Origin: Chloroflexota bacterium
GTDB taxonomy: Bacteria > Chloroflexota > Anaerolineae > Promineifilales > Promineifilaceae
Reading direction: 5' to 3'
Assembly (NCBI GenBank): GCA_002746795.1
Contig: PDQY01000036.1
Span: forward strand, 1 to 44,360
Length of the DNA: 44,360 nt
In this document: positions 16,785 to 27,703 of the stretch, piece by piece
Position numbering within the stretch: position 1 is the first letter of the stretch
How the letters are laid out: each line of letters opens with the position of its first letter
Made by a program: the position numbers and the translations under genes
Notes under the pieces: model-generated
What the model was told of the DNA's origin: nothing
Database searches by the model: none
What the model saw: the letters and a program-made list of their open reading frames with translations, nothing else

Positions 16785-19238
16785 ATGGTCACCACTCTAG
16801 AAAGACAACAGGTGGATGATGTCTTAGAACGTCAAACAAATAATGTTTTTAAGTTTGGGCTACTTCTCACCATTGTCTCAACTTTGGTTGTCATAGTCAC
16901 AATGGCGTTTCAATATGCCACTGGCAAAAACCATTATCCGTGGGTAACGGCCGTTGGTGTTGTAGGTGGTGTCATAGGGATGATTCTCGCCCGTGCGAAA
17001 CGGCCGTTTTTCGCAACCATGGTGATGGTTATCTCCCTGTTCATGATCGCTGCATTTTATGTTCTCTTCATCGAAAGCCTTGGCACCTTGATGACCATTA
17101 TCCTCCTGGTGATTTCCTTAGGCATTATCGCCCAAACCGTTCCGCAAGGAAGAATTGGCTGGTCGATGGCTGTATTCATTGTATTAGGGTTCATCCTCAT
17201 TCTGGTGGATCGCTTTTTACCACGGGAAAAAACATCCCTGCCCTCTCACTCAGAAACCATCATTGTGGTGGCGGCCATTGTCACCATTCTGGCAATAGCG
17301 ATCATTGTTTTCAGACAATTTTCAACTTTTTCTCTTCGGGAAAAGTTAATCAGTGCCACATTGGCTGTGGCGATCATTGCCGTGCTGGCTTTGGCGGTGG
17401 GGGTCAACATCCTTACTAAAAATGCCATCACCAACGAAGTGGGCAGTAACCTAAGAATATTGTCAGAATCCCAATCTCTGGCAATTGGTGAATTTTTAGC
17501 ACGAAAAATCAACACCTTGGAAGCCTTATCGACCAACACAATCATCATCGAAACTGCGCAAGCAAAGAATGCCAGTTACGACAATGCAGATGCCTCCCCA
17601 AGCGAACAAATTGCTCAAGTGGCTGCTCAATGGCCACAGATGACGGTTGACGATGATTTTGTGAAAGATATTCTTGAAGGGGATGTCGCGGTTGAACTTG
17701 AACAATACCAAACATTATTCCCAGAAAATACTCAACTCATTGTCACTGACAAATATGGAGGACAAATCGGAGCCACCCAACATACCCAAGATTATTACAA
17801 AGGGGATGAAGCATGGTGGCAAAGCACCTATGTCAAGGGTTTTGGTCAAGTTTATATCACCCCCCCCACTTACAATTCAGAAAATGATACCTATTCCATC
17901 ACCATCGGGGTGCCTATTCATGGGAAAAAAGCAGATAAATCAGGAGAAATTGTTGGCATTTTAAAAGCAGAGGTCTCGTTGAACGCATTAAGTGATCTTT
18001 TGTTCAATGCTCGTTTTGGGGAAACGGGGCACATCGAAATCTTTTTAGCTGGTGATCGGCATTTGATTGTGGACGATAAAGGTGAAATTTCTATTACTGA
18101 CAGCCCCTTAAATGCTGATGCCATAGCCTATATAAAAACGCCTGAAGAACCTTTCATTATCACAGATTTTGATCGTACCTCTCAATTTTTGAGTTCTGCT
18201 TTTGTCAATACGCTCACTCACGAACCCGCTGTGGATCGCTTGGGATGGATCATCTTAGGCCGTCAACAATCAGATGAGATTTTGGCTCCCGTTGAACAAC
18301 AGCAAAATATCAACACGATTTTGGGTTTTATCGCGATTGTCTCAGCCGGTGTTGTGGCAGCTTATATGGGGCAGCGGATTTCTCAACCAATTTCTAACCT
18401 GACCCATGTCGCCCTGGAAGTCGCAGAGGGGAATCTCGATGTGCAGGCGCCAATCGAAACTCAAGATGAGATTGGGATTCTCGCATCCTCTTTCAATGAA
18501 ATGACTGGGCAGCTGCGCGAATCAATTTTAACGTTGGAACAGCGGGTACAAAATCGTACGCAAGCCTTAGCCACCACCGTGAATGTGGGGCAGCAGCTTT
18601 CCACAATTTTGGATGAGGAGGAACTCATAACGGCCGTTGTCAATCAGGTGCGAGAATCCTTTGACTATTATCAAGTGCAAATCTACTTGCTCGATGAGGA
18701 TCAAGAAACCCTCATCCTGTCCGCTGGTACCGGGCAGGCAAGCAAACAAATGATCGCCGACGGCCACAAACTCCAGATAGGACAAGGGCTCATCGGCCAA
18801 GCCGCAGCCACCAACATCGCCGCGATTGTATCAGACACCACAAAGGCAGCAGATTGGCTGCCTAATCCATTATCGCCAGACACAAAATCAGAAACGGCCG
18901 TTCCCATTGCCATTGGTGACGAAATTCTAGGGGTACTAGACGTTCAACACAACATGGTAAACGGACTCAAACAAGAAGATGCAGATCTGTTGCGCTCCGT
19001 GGCAAACCAGGTAGCCGTCTCCCTGCGTAATGCTCGGCTGTACAAAAAAACACAACAACAAGCCCAACGCGAAGCCCTGCTGCGGAACATCAACGAAAAA
19101 ATCACCAGCACCACAAACATGGAAACAGCCATGAAAGTAGCAGTACGTGAATTAGGTTCCGCCTTAGGCACCAAACAAACAATCGTCCGCCTAAAACAGA
19201 ATCATAAAAACAAGGGCAAAAACACACCATTAACTTAA
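16785..19238 (+). CDS. Sensor 1: multi-TM, extracellular Cache-like, HAMP, GAF receptor without kinase
   Basis: 817 residues. About seven membrane helices lie in 23-210. An extracellular region (211-508) has the length and pattern of a double Cache domain (for example YYKGDEAWWQ and SITIGVPIHG). Then come a membrane helix (510-528), HAMP (529-582), a coiled segment, a GAF domain (about 600-750, with PNPLSPDTKSETAVP) and the array-specific C-terminal tail (762-803). No histidine kinase, cyclase, phosphodiesterase or chemotaxis-signalling domain is present. GGGAAG precedes the ATG by about 10 bases. It is the first gene of the array, with the next gene 45 bp on. It carries four palindrome copies (16946, 16999, 18629, 18893). 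It should sense an external ligand and pass the signal by protein contact. Confidence 0.9.
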   Translation: MVTTLERQQVDDVLERQTNNVFKFGLLLTIVSTLVVIVTMAFQYATGKNHYPWVTAVGVVGGVIGMILARAKRPFFATMVMVISLFMIAAFYVLFIESLGTLMTIILLVISLGIIAQTVPQGRIGWSMAVFIVLGFILILVDRFLPREKTSLPSHSETIIVVAAIVTILAIAIIVFRQFSTFSLREKLISATLAVAIIAVLALAVGVNILTKNAITNEVGSNLRILSESQSLAIGEFLARKINTLEALSTNTIIIETAQAKNASYDNADASPSEQIAQVAAQWPQMTVDDDFVKDILEGDVAVELEQYQTLFPENTQLIVTDKYGGQIGATQHTQDYYKGDEAWWQSTYVKGFGQVYITPPTYNSENDTYSITIGVPIHGKKADKSGEIVGILKAEVSLNALSDLLFNARFGETGHIEIFLAGDRHLIVDDKGEISITDSPLNADAIAYIKTPEEPFIITDFDRTSQFLSSAFVNTLTHEPAVDRLGWIILGRQQSDEILAPVEQQQNINTILGFIAIVSAGVVAAYMGQRISQPISNLTHVALEVAEGNLDVQAPIETQDEIGILASSFNEMTGQLRESILTLEQRVQNRTQALATTVNVGQQLSTILDEEELITAVVNQVRESFDYYQVQIYLLDEDQETLILSAGTGQASKQMIADGHKLQIGQGLIGQAAATNIAAIVSDTTKAADWLPNPLSPDTKSETAVPIAIGDEILGVLDVQHNMVNGLKQEDADLLRSVANQVAVSLRNARLYKKTQQQAQREALLRNINEKITSTTNMETAMKVAVRELGSALGTKQTIVRLKQNHKNKGKNTPLT

Positions 19239-19283
19239 AAACAAGCAGCAACCAAGCAAGCACTTACTCTGGAGAAGAACAGA

Positions 19284-21374
19284 ATGCGTAACTCTGACGC
19301 ACCGATCACAAATAATCAAAAAAGAACAGGGATCAGCTTGCGTACCCAACTAATCATCGGGGTGATGACCATCGTAGGGATTAGCCTCGCAGTCGTACTC
19401 ATATTTTCCTTCACTCAACGGCAGCAGCTATCCAATTTCGTAACCAGCCTAGTGCGCCTTCAAGTAGACATACAAGCAGAAAACTTCCTGGTAGAAACAG
19501 TTGATGATGCCGCAGAAAACGCCAACGAATTCTTTGAAACCGTCTCTACTGAAGTTAAAGTCACATCCAGCTTCATGACCAGCCTTTACAACAACCGCGC
19601 ATCACTCAACTCATCTAACTATTGGAACGCACAAGAAGAATTATCCCAATTTAGCGCAGGCCAATGGGGAAATTCCAGGTTAGACCCAGGGTCAATATTA
19701 GCCCCGTCCTCATTTGAACTAACCGACGAAACCGCAGCAAAAATCAACACCACGATTTTATTAGACCTCATTGCGCCACAAGCTTTAAGCACCAATTCAG
19801 AATTAAAAGCCATCTATTTTGTCAACACAGAGGGCGTCGTCCAATACTACCCCAATATCGATCTGGCAAATATCGTCGGTGATTTTGACGCTCGCCAACG
19901 ACCTTACTACAAAGCTGTCATCCCAGAGCACAACCCAGAGCGAAATCCATTTTGGACAGTGCCCTATTATGATGCAACTGACGGCAGTATTGTGGAAACA
20001 CATAGCCGCCCTGTCTATGATGCCCAAGGTGAGTTCAAAGGGGCTGTAGCCGCTGACGTAAACATTGATACCGTAACCACCATTGTAAACAGCATTCAAG
20101 TGGGTCAAACAGGCTACGCCTTCCTCATCGATCCAAATGGGCGCTTTATTGTGTTACCTGAAGAAGCTCTAGTAGATTTTGGCTTAGGGATGGAAGCTCT
20201 GCCCGAAGGGGGAATCGCGCAGAAAACCATATTTGATATCAGCGAGGACCGTCGTCCATTCGCTAATCAAATGATCTCAGGGGAATCAGGTGTCGATAAA
20301 CTCTCAATCGATGAAGAAGAACATTACATAGCCTTTGCCCCCATCGAAACAACGGGATACAGCTTGGGAGTCGTCGTTCCTGTCAATGAAATGATTCAGC
20401 TCTATTTAACCGTGCAAGAACGAACAGACCAACAAGAGGCACAAATGATGTTACTCAGTGTGGTTATTCTTATTGCCGTGCTGCTCATCGCCATCCTCTT
20501 TGCCTACATCGTTGCTCGTCTCATTACTCGTCCGCTGCAATCTCTCACAGATGCCGCAACAGAAGTAGCAGCCGGTAATTATGATGTTGAAGTAGATACC
20601 AGTATGGGCGGGGAAATTGGCACCCTCGCCCTTGCTTTTGACGATATGGCAAGCCAGGTAAATGACATGGTCGGTTCCCTGGAACAACTTGTTTCCAACC
20701 GTACACGAGCCTTGCGAGCCAGTATGGAAGTAAGCCGTAGTGTTTCTACCATTCTCGACCCCAAACAATTAGTGGCTGAAGTAGTCAAACAGGTACGTAA
20801 CGCCTTTGATTATTACCACGTTCATATTTATGTCAGAGAAGCCGGCTCAAATGATTTGGTAATTGCAGGGGGAACAGGTAAAGCAGGGCAGGCACTCCTT
20901 GACGGGAGGCACACCATTGCCATGGGAACTGGTCTGATAGGACGTGCCGCAGCCACTCAAACCACCGTCCTCGTTTCCGACGTTTCCACAGAAGAAGGCT
21001 GGATATCTAATCCATTATTGCCAGATACACAAGCTGAAATCGCCGTGCCTATGATACTTGGCAATGAGTTATACGGAGTCTTAGACGTACAGCAAAACGA
21101 AGCGGGATCCTTAACAGAGATTGATGCCCAATTATTAGAGTCTGTTGCCAACCAGGTTGTTATTGCTCTGCGCAATGCTACCCTATTTGAAGGGGCACAA
21201 GCTCAAGCAAGGCAAGAAGCGATTGAAAATGCGATTAGCCAAAAGCTGCAAACCGCAGCAGATGTGGAGAGCGTTTTAAAAATTGCAGCAGAAGAATTAG
21301 GCAAAGCGCTCAAGACTCAACGAACCGCAGTACAGTTGGGACACATGCGCCATGATAACCATGGTCACAAGTAG
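19284..21374 (+). CDS. Sensor 2: dCache-HAMP-GAF receptor without kinase
   Basis: 696 residues. TM helix 22-44, extracellular double Cache domain (45-385) with FDARQRPYY (201-209) and FWTVPYYDATDG (223-234), second TM (388-411), HAMP (412-465), GAF (482-635) and the shared tail (643-687). The extracellular motif pattern is that of the dCache_1 family, which binds small molecules such as amino acids. The canonical Trp of the amino-acid motif is Pro here, so the ligand is open. GGAG lies upstream of the ATG. The start is 45 bp after sensor 1 and the stop is 29 bp before sensor 3. It is the only gene of the array with no AACGGCCGTT copy. The His/Gly-rich end (MRHDNHGHK) is unusual and could bind metal. 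Confidence 0.92.
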   Translation: MRNSDAPITNNQKRTGISLRTQLIIGVMTIVGISLAVVLIFSFTQRQQLSNFVTSLVRLQVDIQAENFLVETVDDAAENANEFFETVSTEVKVTSSFMTSLYNNRASLNSSNYWNAQEELSQFSAGQWGNSRLDPGSILAPSSFELTDETAAKINTTILLDLIAPQALSTNSELKAIYFVNTEGVVQYYPNIDLANIVGDFDARQRPYYKAVIPEHNPERNPFWTVPYYDATDGSIVETHSRPVYDAQGEFKGAVAADVNIDTVTTIVNSIQVGQTGYAFLIDPNGRFIVLPEEALVDFGLGMEALPEGGIAQKTIFDISEDRRPFANQMISGESGVDKLSIDEEEHYIAFAPIETTGYSLGVVVPVNEMIQLYLTVQERTDQQEAQMMLLSVVILIAVLLIAILFAYIVARLITRPLQSLTDAATEVAAGNYDVEVDTSMGGEIGTLALAFDDMASQVNDMVGSLEQLVSNRTRALRASMEVSRSVSTILDPKQLVAEVVKQVRNAFDYYHVHIYVREAGSNDLVIAGGTGKAGQALLDGRHTIAMGTGLIGRAAATQTTVLVSDVSTEEGWISNPLLPDTQAEIAVPMILGNELYGVLDVQQNEAGSLTEIDAQLLESVANQVVIALRNATLFEGAQAQARQEAIENAISQKLQTAADVESVLKIAAEELGKALKTQRTAVQLGHMRHDNHGHK

Positions 21375-21403
21375 ATACCTACAAATTCTTTAGAGACTCG
21401 TTT

Positions 21404-24400
21404 ATGACTGTGTCTGAACAAATGAAACAAGAAAATCAACAATCTGGTAGTGGTCAACAGCTGTGGGATCTGCTTTCAAGACCCGCAAGCTCTATAACAG
21501 ATCGTGCCCAAAGACGTGCGGCGCGTACACTTTCCGCCTTCTTGCTCACCATCTTTATCGTCATAGGAATTCGCCTCGTCGTCGATATCGTGAGCAGCAG
21601 CTATGTGGAAGAACTCGAACTGTTCATAGCTATTGCCTCTTTCGATATGTTGATCTTCATCTCTTACATCGTTAGTCGCACAAAAAAATATACCTGGGGG
21701 GCGACGATAGCTGTTTTGGGCACTATCATCATGGTTCTTCTCACCATCATCATCAGAGGAGATTACACGCCAACACGAATGTTTGCTAATTTAATGTGGT
21801 TAGTGCCAGCATTGATTTTGGGCAGCGCGTTTTCCTCTTGGCGAACCACAGCTCTCATCGCCGGTTTCACATTCATCTCTATCTGGTTGATGCCGACCTT
21901 CATACCAAGCATGGAAATGGATGCTGCCGCCAATGGGGTTGCTATTTTACTTGTGGTGTCCCTTTTGGTTGTGGTTACCGACCGGTTCCGGGATCAGCTT
22001 GAATCTGACAGGCGGGCGGCCATAAATGCGGCCAACAAAGAGCTTGAATTGGCGAGCCAGCTTTTAGAAAAACGTGTGAACGAACGAACCCGAGATCTGG
22101 AATTAGCAGCAGAAATCAGTCGGGTATTGTCACAAATCACCAATCTTGATGATTTGTTGCAAGAATCGGTGGAGAAAATCTGCACGCAGTTTGATTTATA
22201 CTATGCGCAAATCTATCTGGCAGATCCCACGACAAACTCGTTAGCTTTGCAAGCAGGTACCGGGGATGTTGGTCAAAAGCTAGTGCGCAGAGGCCATCGC
22301 TTAGTCATTGGCTCAGGCTCTATCAACGGAGTGGCTGCTTCGGAAAAACGTGCGGTCATCGTTTCTGATACGGCTGCGAGTTTTATGTTTAAGCCTAATG
22401 CTTTGCTCCCCCGTACCCGCTCAGAATTGGCGCTACCTCTGGTTATTGGCGAGCGTGTTGTGGGAGTGCTGCACTTGCAAGGAACCGAAGTGAATGCGTT
22501 TACTCAGGAAAATTTACCTGCGTTTGAGGCGCTTGGTGGACAATTAGCAGTTGCTATTGAAAATGCTCAATTGTTATCTGATGCAGCTGAAGCCCGAGCC
22601 GCCATTGAGTCGTTTACTCGTCGAATTTCGCGGGAAGGCTGGGATTCTTATCTGGATGCGGTGTCTCATCCTCACTTCATTGGGTATTCATTTGCGGCAG
22701 ATGCAGCAGCTCCCATCACTGAGCCATTCTCTCAAAAGTGTGATGAGGGCAATATGGCTCAGGTTCCTATCGATGTTGTCGGCGAAACGGTGGGCGCTAT
22801 TCAAGTTGAAGCGGAGGAAGAGCGTGTTTGGACCGCTAAGGACCTCGATTTAATCCAATCTGTCGCAACGCAAGTGGGGCAACAAGTTGAAATGCTGCGC
22901 TCTCTTGATGAAGCCGCAAAATATCGCCAAGAAGCGGAACGGGCACTGCAACGAGTTACCCATGAAGCGTGGTTAACATATGAAGAAACGGCGGAGCTGG
23001 CGCATGGGTTTACGTATGATCAAGTGGAAGTTAAACCAACAACGGCCGTTTCTCTTGGTGATGATCCGGCTGATTTTATCCACCATGATTTAGCAGTACA
23101 TGGCGAACCCATTGGCGAATTGGCAATCTCTAAACCGGAACAATTTGATCAAGAATTCACCGACAAACTGGTAACGGCCGTTGCCAATCAACTGGTGAAC
23201 CACATAGAAAACCTCCGCTTGACCGAACAAACCGAAAAAGCCCTGGCAGAAACCCAACGTCAAGGTCGAGAACTCGCCATTATCAACCGTGTCGTTAGTC
23301 AAGTGTCTCAGGCTGGCGGCCTGCACAACAATATGCAAATCATCGTAGATGAGTTAGTCGAAGCCACACAAGTTGACCAGGCTCGCATTGCCCTCCTGGA
23401 CAGCCAGCAGACAAAAGTCACAATCGTTGCGGAAAACTTCGACACCTCCACCAATCAGAGTGCCTTAGGCATGGAAATCCCCTTAGCCGGAAATCTATTA
23501 ACACAAACTGTTCTTGAGTCGCAAAAACCCATCTTCATAAAAGATGTGCTGACATCCCCATACACAAAAAACATACGAGATATGCTCAAGGCACAACATA
23601 TCCAATCCTTCTTAGTCATGCCCATTGTCATCAATCATGTTTCAATCGGCACCATCGGTTTAGATATTTTAGATACCAAAAAAACAATTACAGATGAACA
23701 AGTCAGGTTAGCAGAAACCTTGATGCTGCAAGCCGCAACCGCTATCCAAAAAGCCCAACTCTTTGAACAAACAGAGGCGCGAGCTGAAGAGTTGGCGGTA
23801 ATCAACGAAGTGGCACAAATCGTGTCACAACAAAGAGAACAAACAGAGGTCATGCAAGCTGTCTATGAACAGATACAGCGGATTCTACCGGTAGACACCT
23901 TCTTTATTGCTCTGCACAACAAAAAAACTGGCAACATCGATTACCCCTATTGGGTGAATGATAATCGGGTTCAATCACATCCATCAGAAGCGCCGGAGAG
24001 CCATAACGCAATTTACCAGGTGTTGCAAACAGCAAAACCCGCGCTCATCCACCAAACACCAAATGAAACTGGTGAATTGCACCCAAACCATCCGGGAAAC
24101 CCACCTGCTTCATTGATGTATATCCCCCTTATCGCCGGCCAAGAGATCTTAGGAATCCTATCTATCCAAACCCGGCAAACCAATGCCTATGATCAAGGAA
24201 GTCTGGATCTCCTCGTTGGCATTGCCAACCATGTGGCCTTATCACTGGAAAACACACGGCTCTTACAAAACACGCAGCGTGCCGCCAAGCGGGAACAAAT
24301 GCTGCGTGAAATCTCTTCGACAATTAACACCTCCATCGATGCTGAATCTGTGTTGCAGACAGCAGCCCGAGAAATTGGGCGGGCGCTAGGCATAGAAGCA

Positions 24401-24496
24401 TATGTTTATCTTGCCGCACCTGAGCCAGAAACTGTTGAACAAGCAGAGCATACCCAACCCAACCCTGACCAAAAGGGCGGTGGCTATGGTTCATGA
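21404..24496 (+). CDS. Sensor 3: six-TM, multi-GAF receptor with two REGW-type modules, no kinase
   Basis: 1030 residues. About six membrane helices (42-195) form an N-terminal MASE-like sensor, followed by a coiled coil (198-235) and GAF 1 (235-395). A REGW-type module follows (408-500; REGW at 410-413) and then a second, divergent one (512-610; HEAW at 520-523). GAF 2 (620-785), GAF 3 (795-955) and the shared tail (963-1003) complete it. The stop is 12 bp before sensor 4. No output enzyme domain is present. Two palindrome copies (23041, 23173) lie in the second REGW-type module, where each encodes Thr-Ala-Val. The N-terminal layout resembles sensors 4 and 5, but without their WxxPPxF start motif. 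Confidence 0.9.
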   Translation: MTVSEQMKQENQQSGSGQQLWDLLSRPASSITDRAQRRAARTLSAFLLTIFIVIGIRLVVDIVSSSYVEELELFIAIASFDMLIFISYIVSRTKKYTWGATIAVLGTIIMVLLTIIIRGDYTPTRMFANLMWLVPALILGSAFSSWRTTALIAGFTFISIWLMPTFIPSMEMDAAANGVAILLVVSLLVVVTDRFRDQLESDRRAAINAANKELELASQLLEKRVNERTRDLELAAEISRVLSQITNLDDLLQESVEKICTQFDLYYAQIYLADPTTNSLALQAGTGDVGQKLVRRGHRLVIGSGSINGVAASEKRAVIVSDTAASFMFKPNALLPRTRSELALPLVIGERVVGVLHLQGTEVNAFTQENLPAFEALGGQLAVAIENAQLLSDAAEARAAIESFTRRISREGWDSYLDAVSHPHFIGYSFAADAAAPITEPFSQKCDEGNMAQVPIDVVGETVGAIQVEAEEERVWTAKDLDLIQSVATQVGQQVEMLRSLDEAAKYRQEAERALQRVTHEAWLTYEETAELAHGFTYDQVEVKPTTAVSLGDDPADFIHHDLAVHGEPIGELAISKPEQFDQEFTDKLVTAVANQLVNHIENLRLTEQTEKALAETQRQGRELAIINRVVSQVSQAGGLHNNMQIIVDELVEATQVDQARIALLDSQQTKVTIVAENFDTSTNQSALGMEIPLAGNLLTQTVLESQKPIFIKDVLTSPYTKNIRDMLKAQHIQSFLVMPIVINHVSIGTIGLDILDTKKTITDEQVRLAETLMLQAATAIQKAQLFEQTEARAEELAVINEVAQIVSQQREQTEVMQAVYEQIQRILPVDTFFIALHNKKTGNIDYPYWVNDNRVQSHPSEAPESHNAIYQVLQTAKPALIHQTPNETGELHPNHPGNPPASLMYIPLIAGQEILGILSIQTRQTNAYDQGSLDLLVGIANHVALSLENTRLLQNTQRAAKREQMLREISSTINTSIDAESVLQTAAREIGRALGIEAYVYLAAPEPETVEQAEHTQPNPDQKGGGYGS

Positions 24497-24508
24497 TGAG
24501 GAATAATT

Positions 24509-27500
24509 ATGATGACTAAAGTTAAAAATTGGGCAGCTCCTCCCCAATTTGATCGTGACAAAGATAATCGAACAGCTTATTTATTGAATGTCATCAGCTT
24601 CTCATACCTGTTGGTTCTGGGAGGGATATTTGCTTTGGGTGTTTTCCAAGGCGGCGTTTTCAATTTCGACAAAGACACGTTTTACGCGCTCAGTATCCGG
24701 GTATTGCCGTCCATCATCGCCTTTGTTTTCGCCCAGAGTTTCATGCGTACAGGCAAAATCATGGTGGCAACCCATGGTTACCTCGCCATTATCTGGCTCT
24801 CATATGTTATCGGAATATGGCTATGGGGTGAGGGTCAAGCAGTCACGTATTCCAATTTTGTGCTGGCCGTACTCATAGCTGGCCTGTTAATTGGCAATCG
24901 AGCCGCCTTGTTGGTGGCAGTGATGAGTATGCTGTTGGGTTTTGTGGCTTTCATTTTACAAAACCAGGGTCTGATGCACACCTCCCCCATCCCGGATGTT
25001 GAGCGTGTGCTTCGCGTTACCCTAAATTTGCTCCTGTCGGCCGTTTATCTTTCTCTTTATATTAGCCAGTTAGATGAAGCGTTAGCCAGTTCCAAGGTGG
25101 CCAATGAAACGTTAGAACATATGCGGGACAACTTGGAACATCAGGTTGGCGAACACAAACGAGACCTCAAACTTGCCCATGAAATTGGGCGTCGCATCTC
25201 TGAAATCAGGGATGCTAACCAAATCTTATTTGAAGCTGTTAAGCAGATTCACCGTGAGTTTGATTTGTACCTTGCTCAGGTTTATCTCGTGGATGATGAG
25301 CAGGAAATGATGCTGCTGCAAGCAGCAGAAGGTGAGGTAGCCAGTCGTCTATTGGCTCAAGAGCACTATCTAGCTATCAATACGGCCTCAATCAACGGAA
25401 CGGCCGTTTCTGAAAAACGTACCATTGTCGTGTCTGACACCATTCAAGACCCCCGATTCCGCCCCAATCCGCTGCTTCCAGAAACCCGCTCAGAAATAGC
25501 TGCCCCCTTAATCATGGCGGATCGCGTTCTTGGTGTCTTGAATATGCAAAGCAGCAAGCCCCATGCCTTCTCCCCAGAAAACATCCCCACATTTAATGCC
25601 ATTGCTAGTCAGCTTGCCGTGTCCTTGGAAAATGCAGCTCTAGTCAGTGACAAAGACAAGAACGCCGTCAAAATGGAAGCGCTGCTCGCTGATACTAAGC
25701 AACAAACACAACGCCTGGCTGCGTTAAACCAGATGGGGCAAGACCTGGCTTCCGCCTCAGATATCGATGATGTCTATCAAATTGTGGGCGCCCACATTCT
25801 GAACATTATCGAGGGAAACACAGCTTCTTTAGCCCTGGCATCCAACCAGGAAGACAAGACTGAAATCATCGTCTTACAAGGTCAGCAAAGAGCCTTACCC
25901 ACGGGCATAAGCATCCCCATTGCGGGCACAGCCATTGGGTTAGCCATTCAAGAAAACCGCGTGATACAACTGCCACAAGAATCACCGCTGCCCACTTTTA
26001 CAGATTCTCGGCAGCTTGCCCAGCAAGGCGTGCGCAGCTTCTTAACTGCACCACTCACGAGCCATGGTCAATTATTTGGCACGCTCAATATCGGCAGCCC
26101 CCAAGCTTATGCCTTCACTGAAGCAGATGTCAGTCTCATCCAACAAATTGCCACCTTATTAGCCACGACTATCCACAACAAAAATCTCAGTGAACAGGTT
26201 CAAAATTGGGCGTCCATTGTAGAAAGTCACCCTAATTTCATCGGAACTGGCACATTGCAAGGAGAAGCTATCTATATCAATCCAGCTGGATTAGCAATGC
26301 TCAGATTACCCGCAGACTATGATGTGAGAGGCTTATTGGCCACAGATGTTTATCCCGAAGAAGATGCGCAACGCCTCTTGCATGAAGGCATCCCAGCTGC
26401 CCTCGAAACTGGTTCTTGGACAAGTGAGGGTCGCTTGCTACGCGCAGATGGCAAGTTAATCCCGATTGAACAAACAATTGCCATCAACTTAGACGCAGAT
26501 GACAAGGCCAGTCGTTTTAGCGTCACCATGCGGGATATTTCTGAGCGGTTGGAGGCAATCGAAGCTCAAAGGAAATTAACCACCCAGCTTGAAGAGCGCC
26601 TTTTGCAAGTGAATGCTATGCAGCGTGCCATGACCCATGAAGGATGGTCTACCTTCTTAACCTCACCCAAACGCATGATTCAAGGGTTCAAATTTGGTGA
26701 TGAGCAGCTAGGTTTAATTACCACACGAGATGTCACCCAAGGGAGTATCCCCACCATCTTAGAGGCGGAGACATTCACACAACATGATCCCGCCACGGCA
26801 GCCGCAGCTGTTCAGGTGCGCGGGGAAACCATTGGCGTGATTGGGGCTAAAAACAAAAATGGGGAGCCTTTAGATGATGAACAGTTAGCCATGTTGAACA
26901 GCCTGACGCAGCAAGTTGCCAATGCATTAGACCGGGCTCGATTGTTTGAGGAAATGGAAATAGCCCGCGAACAAATGAACGCTCTCTATACCGGTAGTGA
27001 AAAGGTCGTTCACGCGCAAACGATCAGCCAGGTTTTAGAAGCGCTTGTCGAAGCAACAGCTCTTAAAAATATGGATCGGGTCAACATTCTGTTCTTTGAT
27101 AAACCGTGGGACGATACCGAACCTGAAAAAATGACCATCGCTGCTGATTGGACAAAAGAAGCACAACCCCATCCCTCTGTTGGCATGGTGTATTCGGTTC
27201 AGCAACTGCCTAGTATTCGCCTGCTATCCAGGGACAAGCCTGTCATTTTCGATGATATTGAGAATGACGATTTACTGGGGTCTGGGGCAAAACGTTTAGC
27301 AAAAGCAGTTGGTGTTAAAAGTATTGCCATTTTCCCCTTAGTAGCTGGTGAGCATTGGTTCGGCATCCTGACTGTCCAATCTTTAGCAAATTTAAATTTG
27401 ACGGAAAATGATATTCGCCAAATCACAAGTTTAGTTGAACAAGCCGCCTCAGTGAGCCAGACGCAGCGGTTGTTTAAACAAACGCAAAGCCGTGCTCGCC

Positions 27501-27700
27501 ATGAACAGCTTCTCCGTGAGGTTACCGCAAAAGTGTATGCGGCTCCTGATGCAGAAAGTGTATTGAAAACGGCCGTTAAAGAGGTTAATCGCATCATGGG
27601 GGTAGACTCATTTGTCTACCTCGACCAATCACCAGCGCTGGCACCACTCGATAATGGGCATCACCTGGAAACAGAAGAACATACAACCCAGGAAGAATAA
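24509..27700 (+). CDS. Sensor 4: six-TM, GAF-GAF-PAS-REGW-GAF receptor without kinase
   Basis: 1063 residues. The N-terminus (NWAAPPQFDRDKDNRTA) matches that of sensor 5. About six TM helices (26-187), coiled coil, GAF 1 (225-383), GAF 2 (404-560), PAS (565-685, ending TMRDISERLEA), REGW-type module (704-812; HEGW 710-713), GAF 3 of the ALYTGSE type (820-990) and the shared tail (997-1040). A GAGG lies about 7 bases before the ATGATG start. It is separated from sensor 5 by only 3 bp, so co-translation is likely. Palindromes are at 25399 and 27568. Sensors 4 and 5 look like products of tandem duplication. Confidence 0.9.
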   Translation: MMTKVKNWAAPPQFDRDKDNRTAYLLNVISFSYLLVLGGIFALGVFQGGVFNFDKDTFYALSIRVLPSIIAFVFAQSFMRTGKIMVATHGYLAIIWLSYVIGIWLWGEGQAVTYSNFVLAVLIAGLLIGNRAALLVAVMSMLLGFVAFILQNQGLMHTSPIPDVERVLRVTLNLLLSAVYLSLYISQLDEALASSKVANETLEHMRDNLEHQVGEHKRDLKLAHEIGRRISEIRDANQILFEAVKQIHREFDLYLAQVYLVDDEQEMMLLQAAEGEVASRLLAQEHYLAINTASINGTAVSEKRTIVVSDTIQDPRFRPNPLLPETRSEIAAPLIMADRVLGVLNMQSSKPHAFSPENIPTFNAIASQLAVSLENAALVSDKDKNAVKMEALLADTKQQTQRLAALNQMGQDLASASDIDDVYQIVGAHILNIIEGNTASLALASNQEDKTEIIVLQGQQRALPTGISIPIAGTAIGLAIQENRVIQLPQESPLPTFTDSRQLAQQGVRSFLTAPLTSHGQLFGTLNIGSPQAYAFTEADVSLIQQIATLLATTIHNKNLSEQVQNWASIVESHPNFIGTGTLQGEAIYINPAGLAMLRLPADYDVRGLLATDVYPEEDAQRLLHEGIPAALETGSWTSEGRLLRADGKLIPIEQTIAINLDADDKASRFSVTMRDISERLEAIEAQRKLTTQLEERLLQVNAMQRAMTHEGWSTFLTSPKRMIQGFKFGDEQLGLITTRDVTQGSIPTILEAETFTQHDPATAAAAVQVRGETIGVIGAKNKNGEPLDDEQLAMLNSLTQQVANALDRARLFEEMEIAREQMNALYTGSEKVVHAQTISQVLEALVEATALKNMDRVNILFFDKPWDDTEPEKMTIAADWTKEAQPHPSVGMVYSVQQLPSIRLLSRDKPVIFDDIENDDLLGSGAKRLAKAVGVKSIAIFPLVAGEHWFGILTVQSLANLNLTENDIRQITSLVEQAASVSQTQRLFKQTQSRARHEQLLREVTAKVYAAPDAESVLKTAVKEVNRIMGVDSFVYLDQSPALAPLDNGHHLETEEHTTQEE

Positions 27701-27703
27701 ACC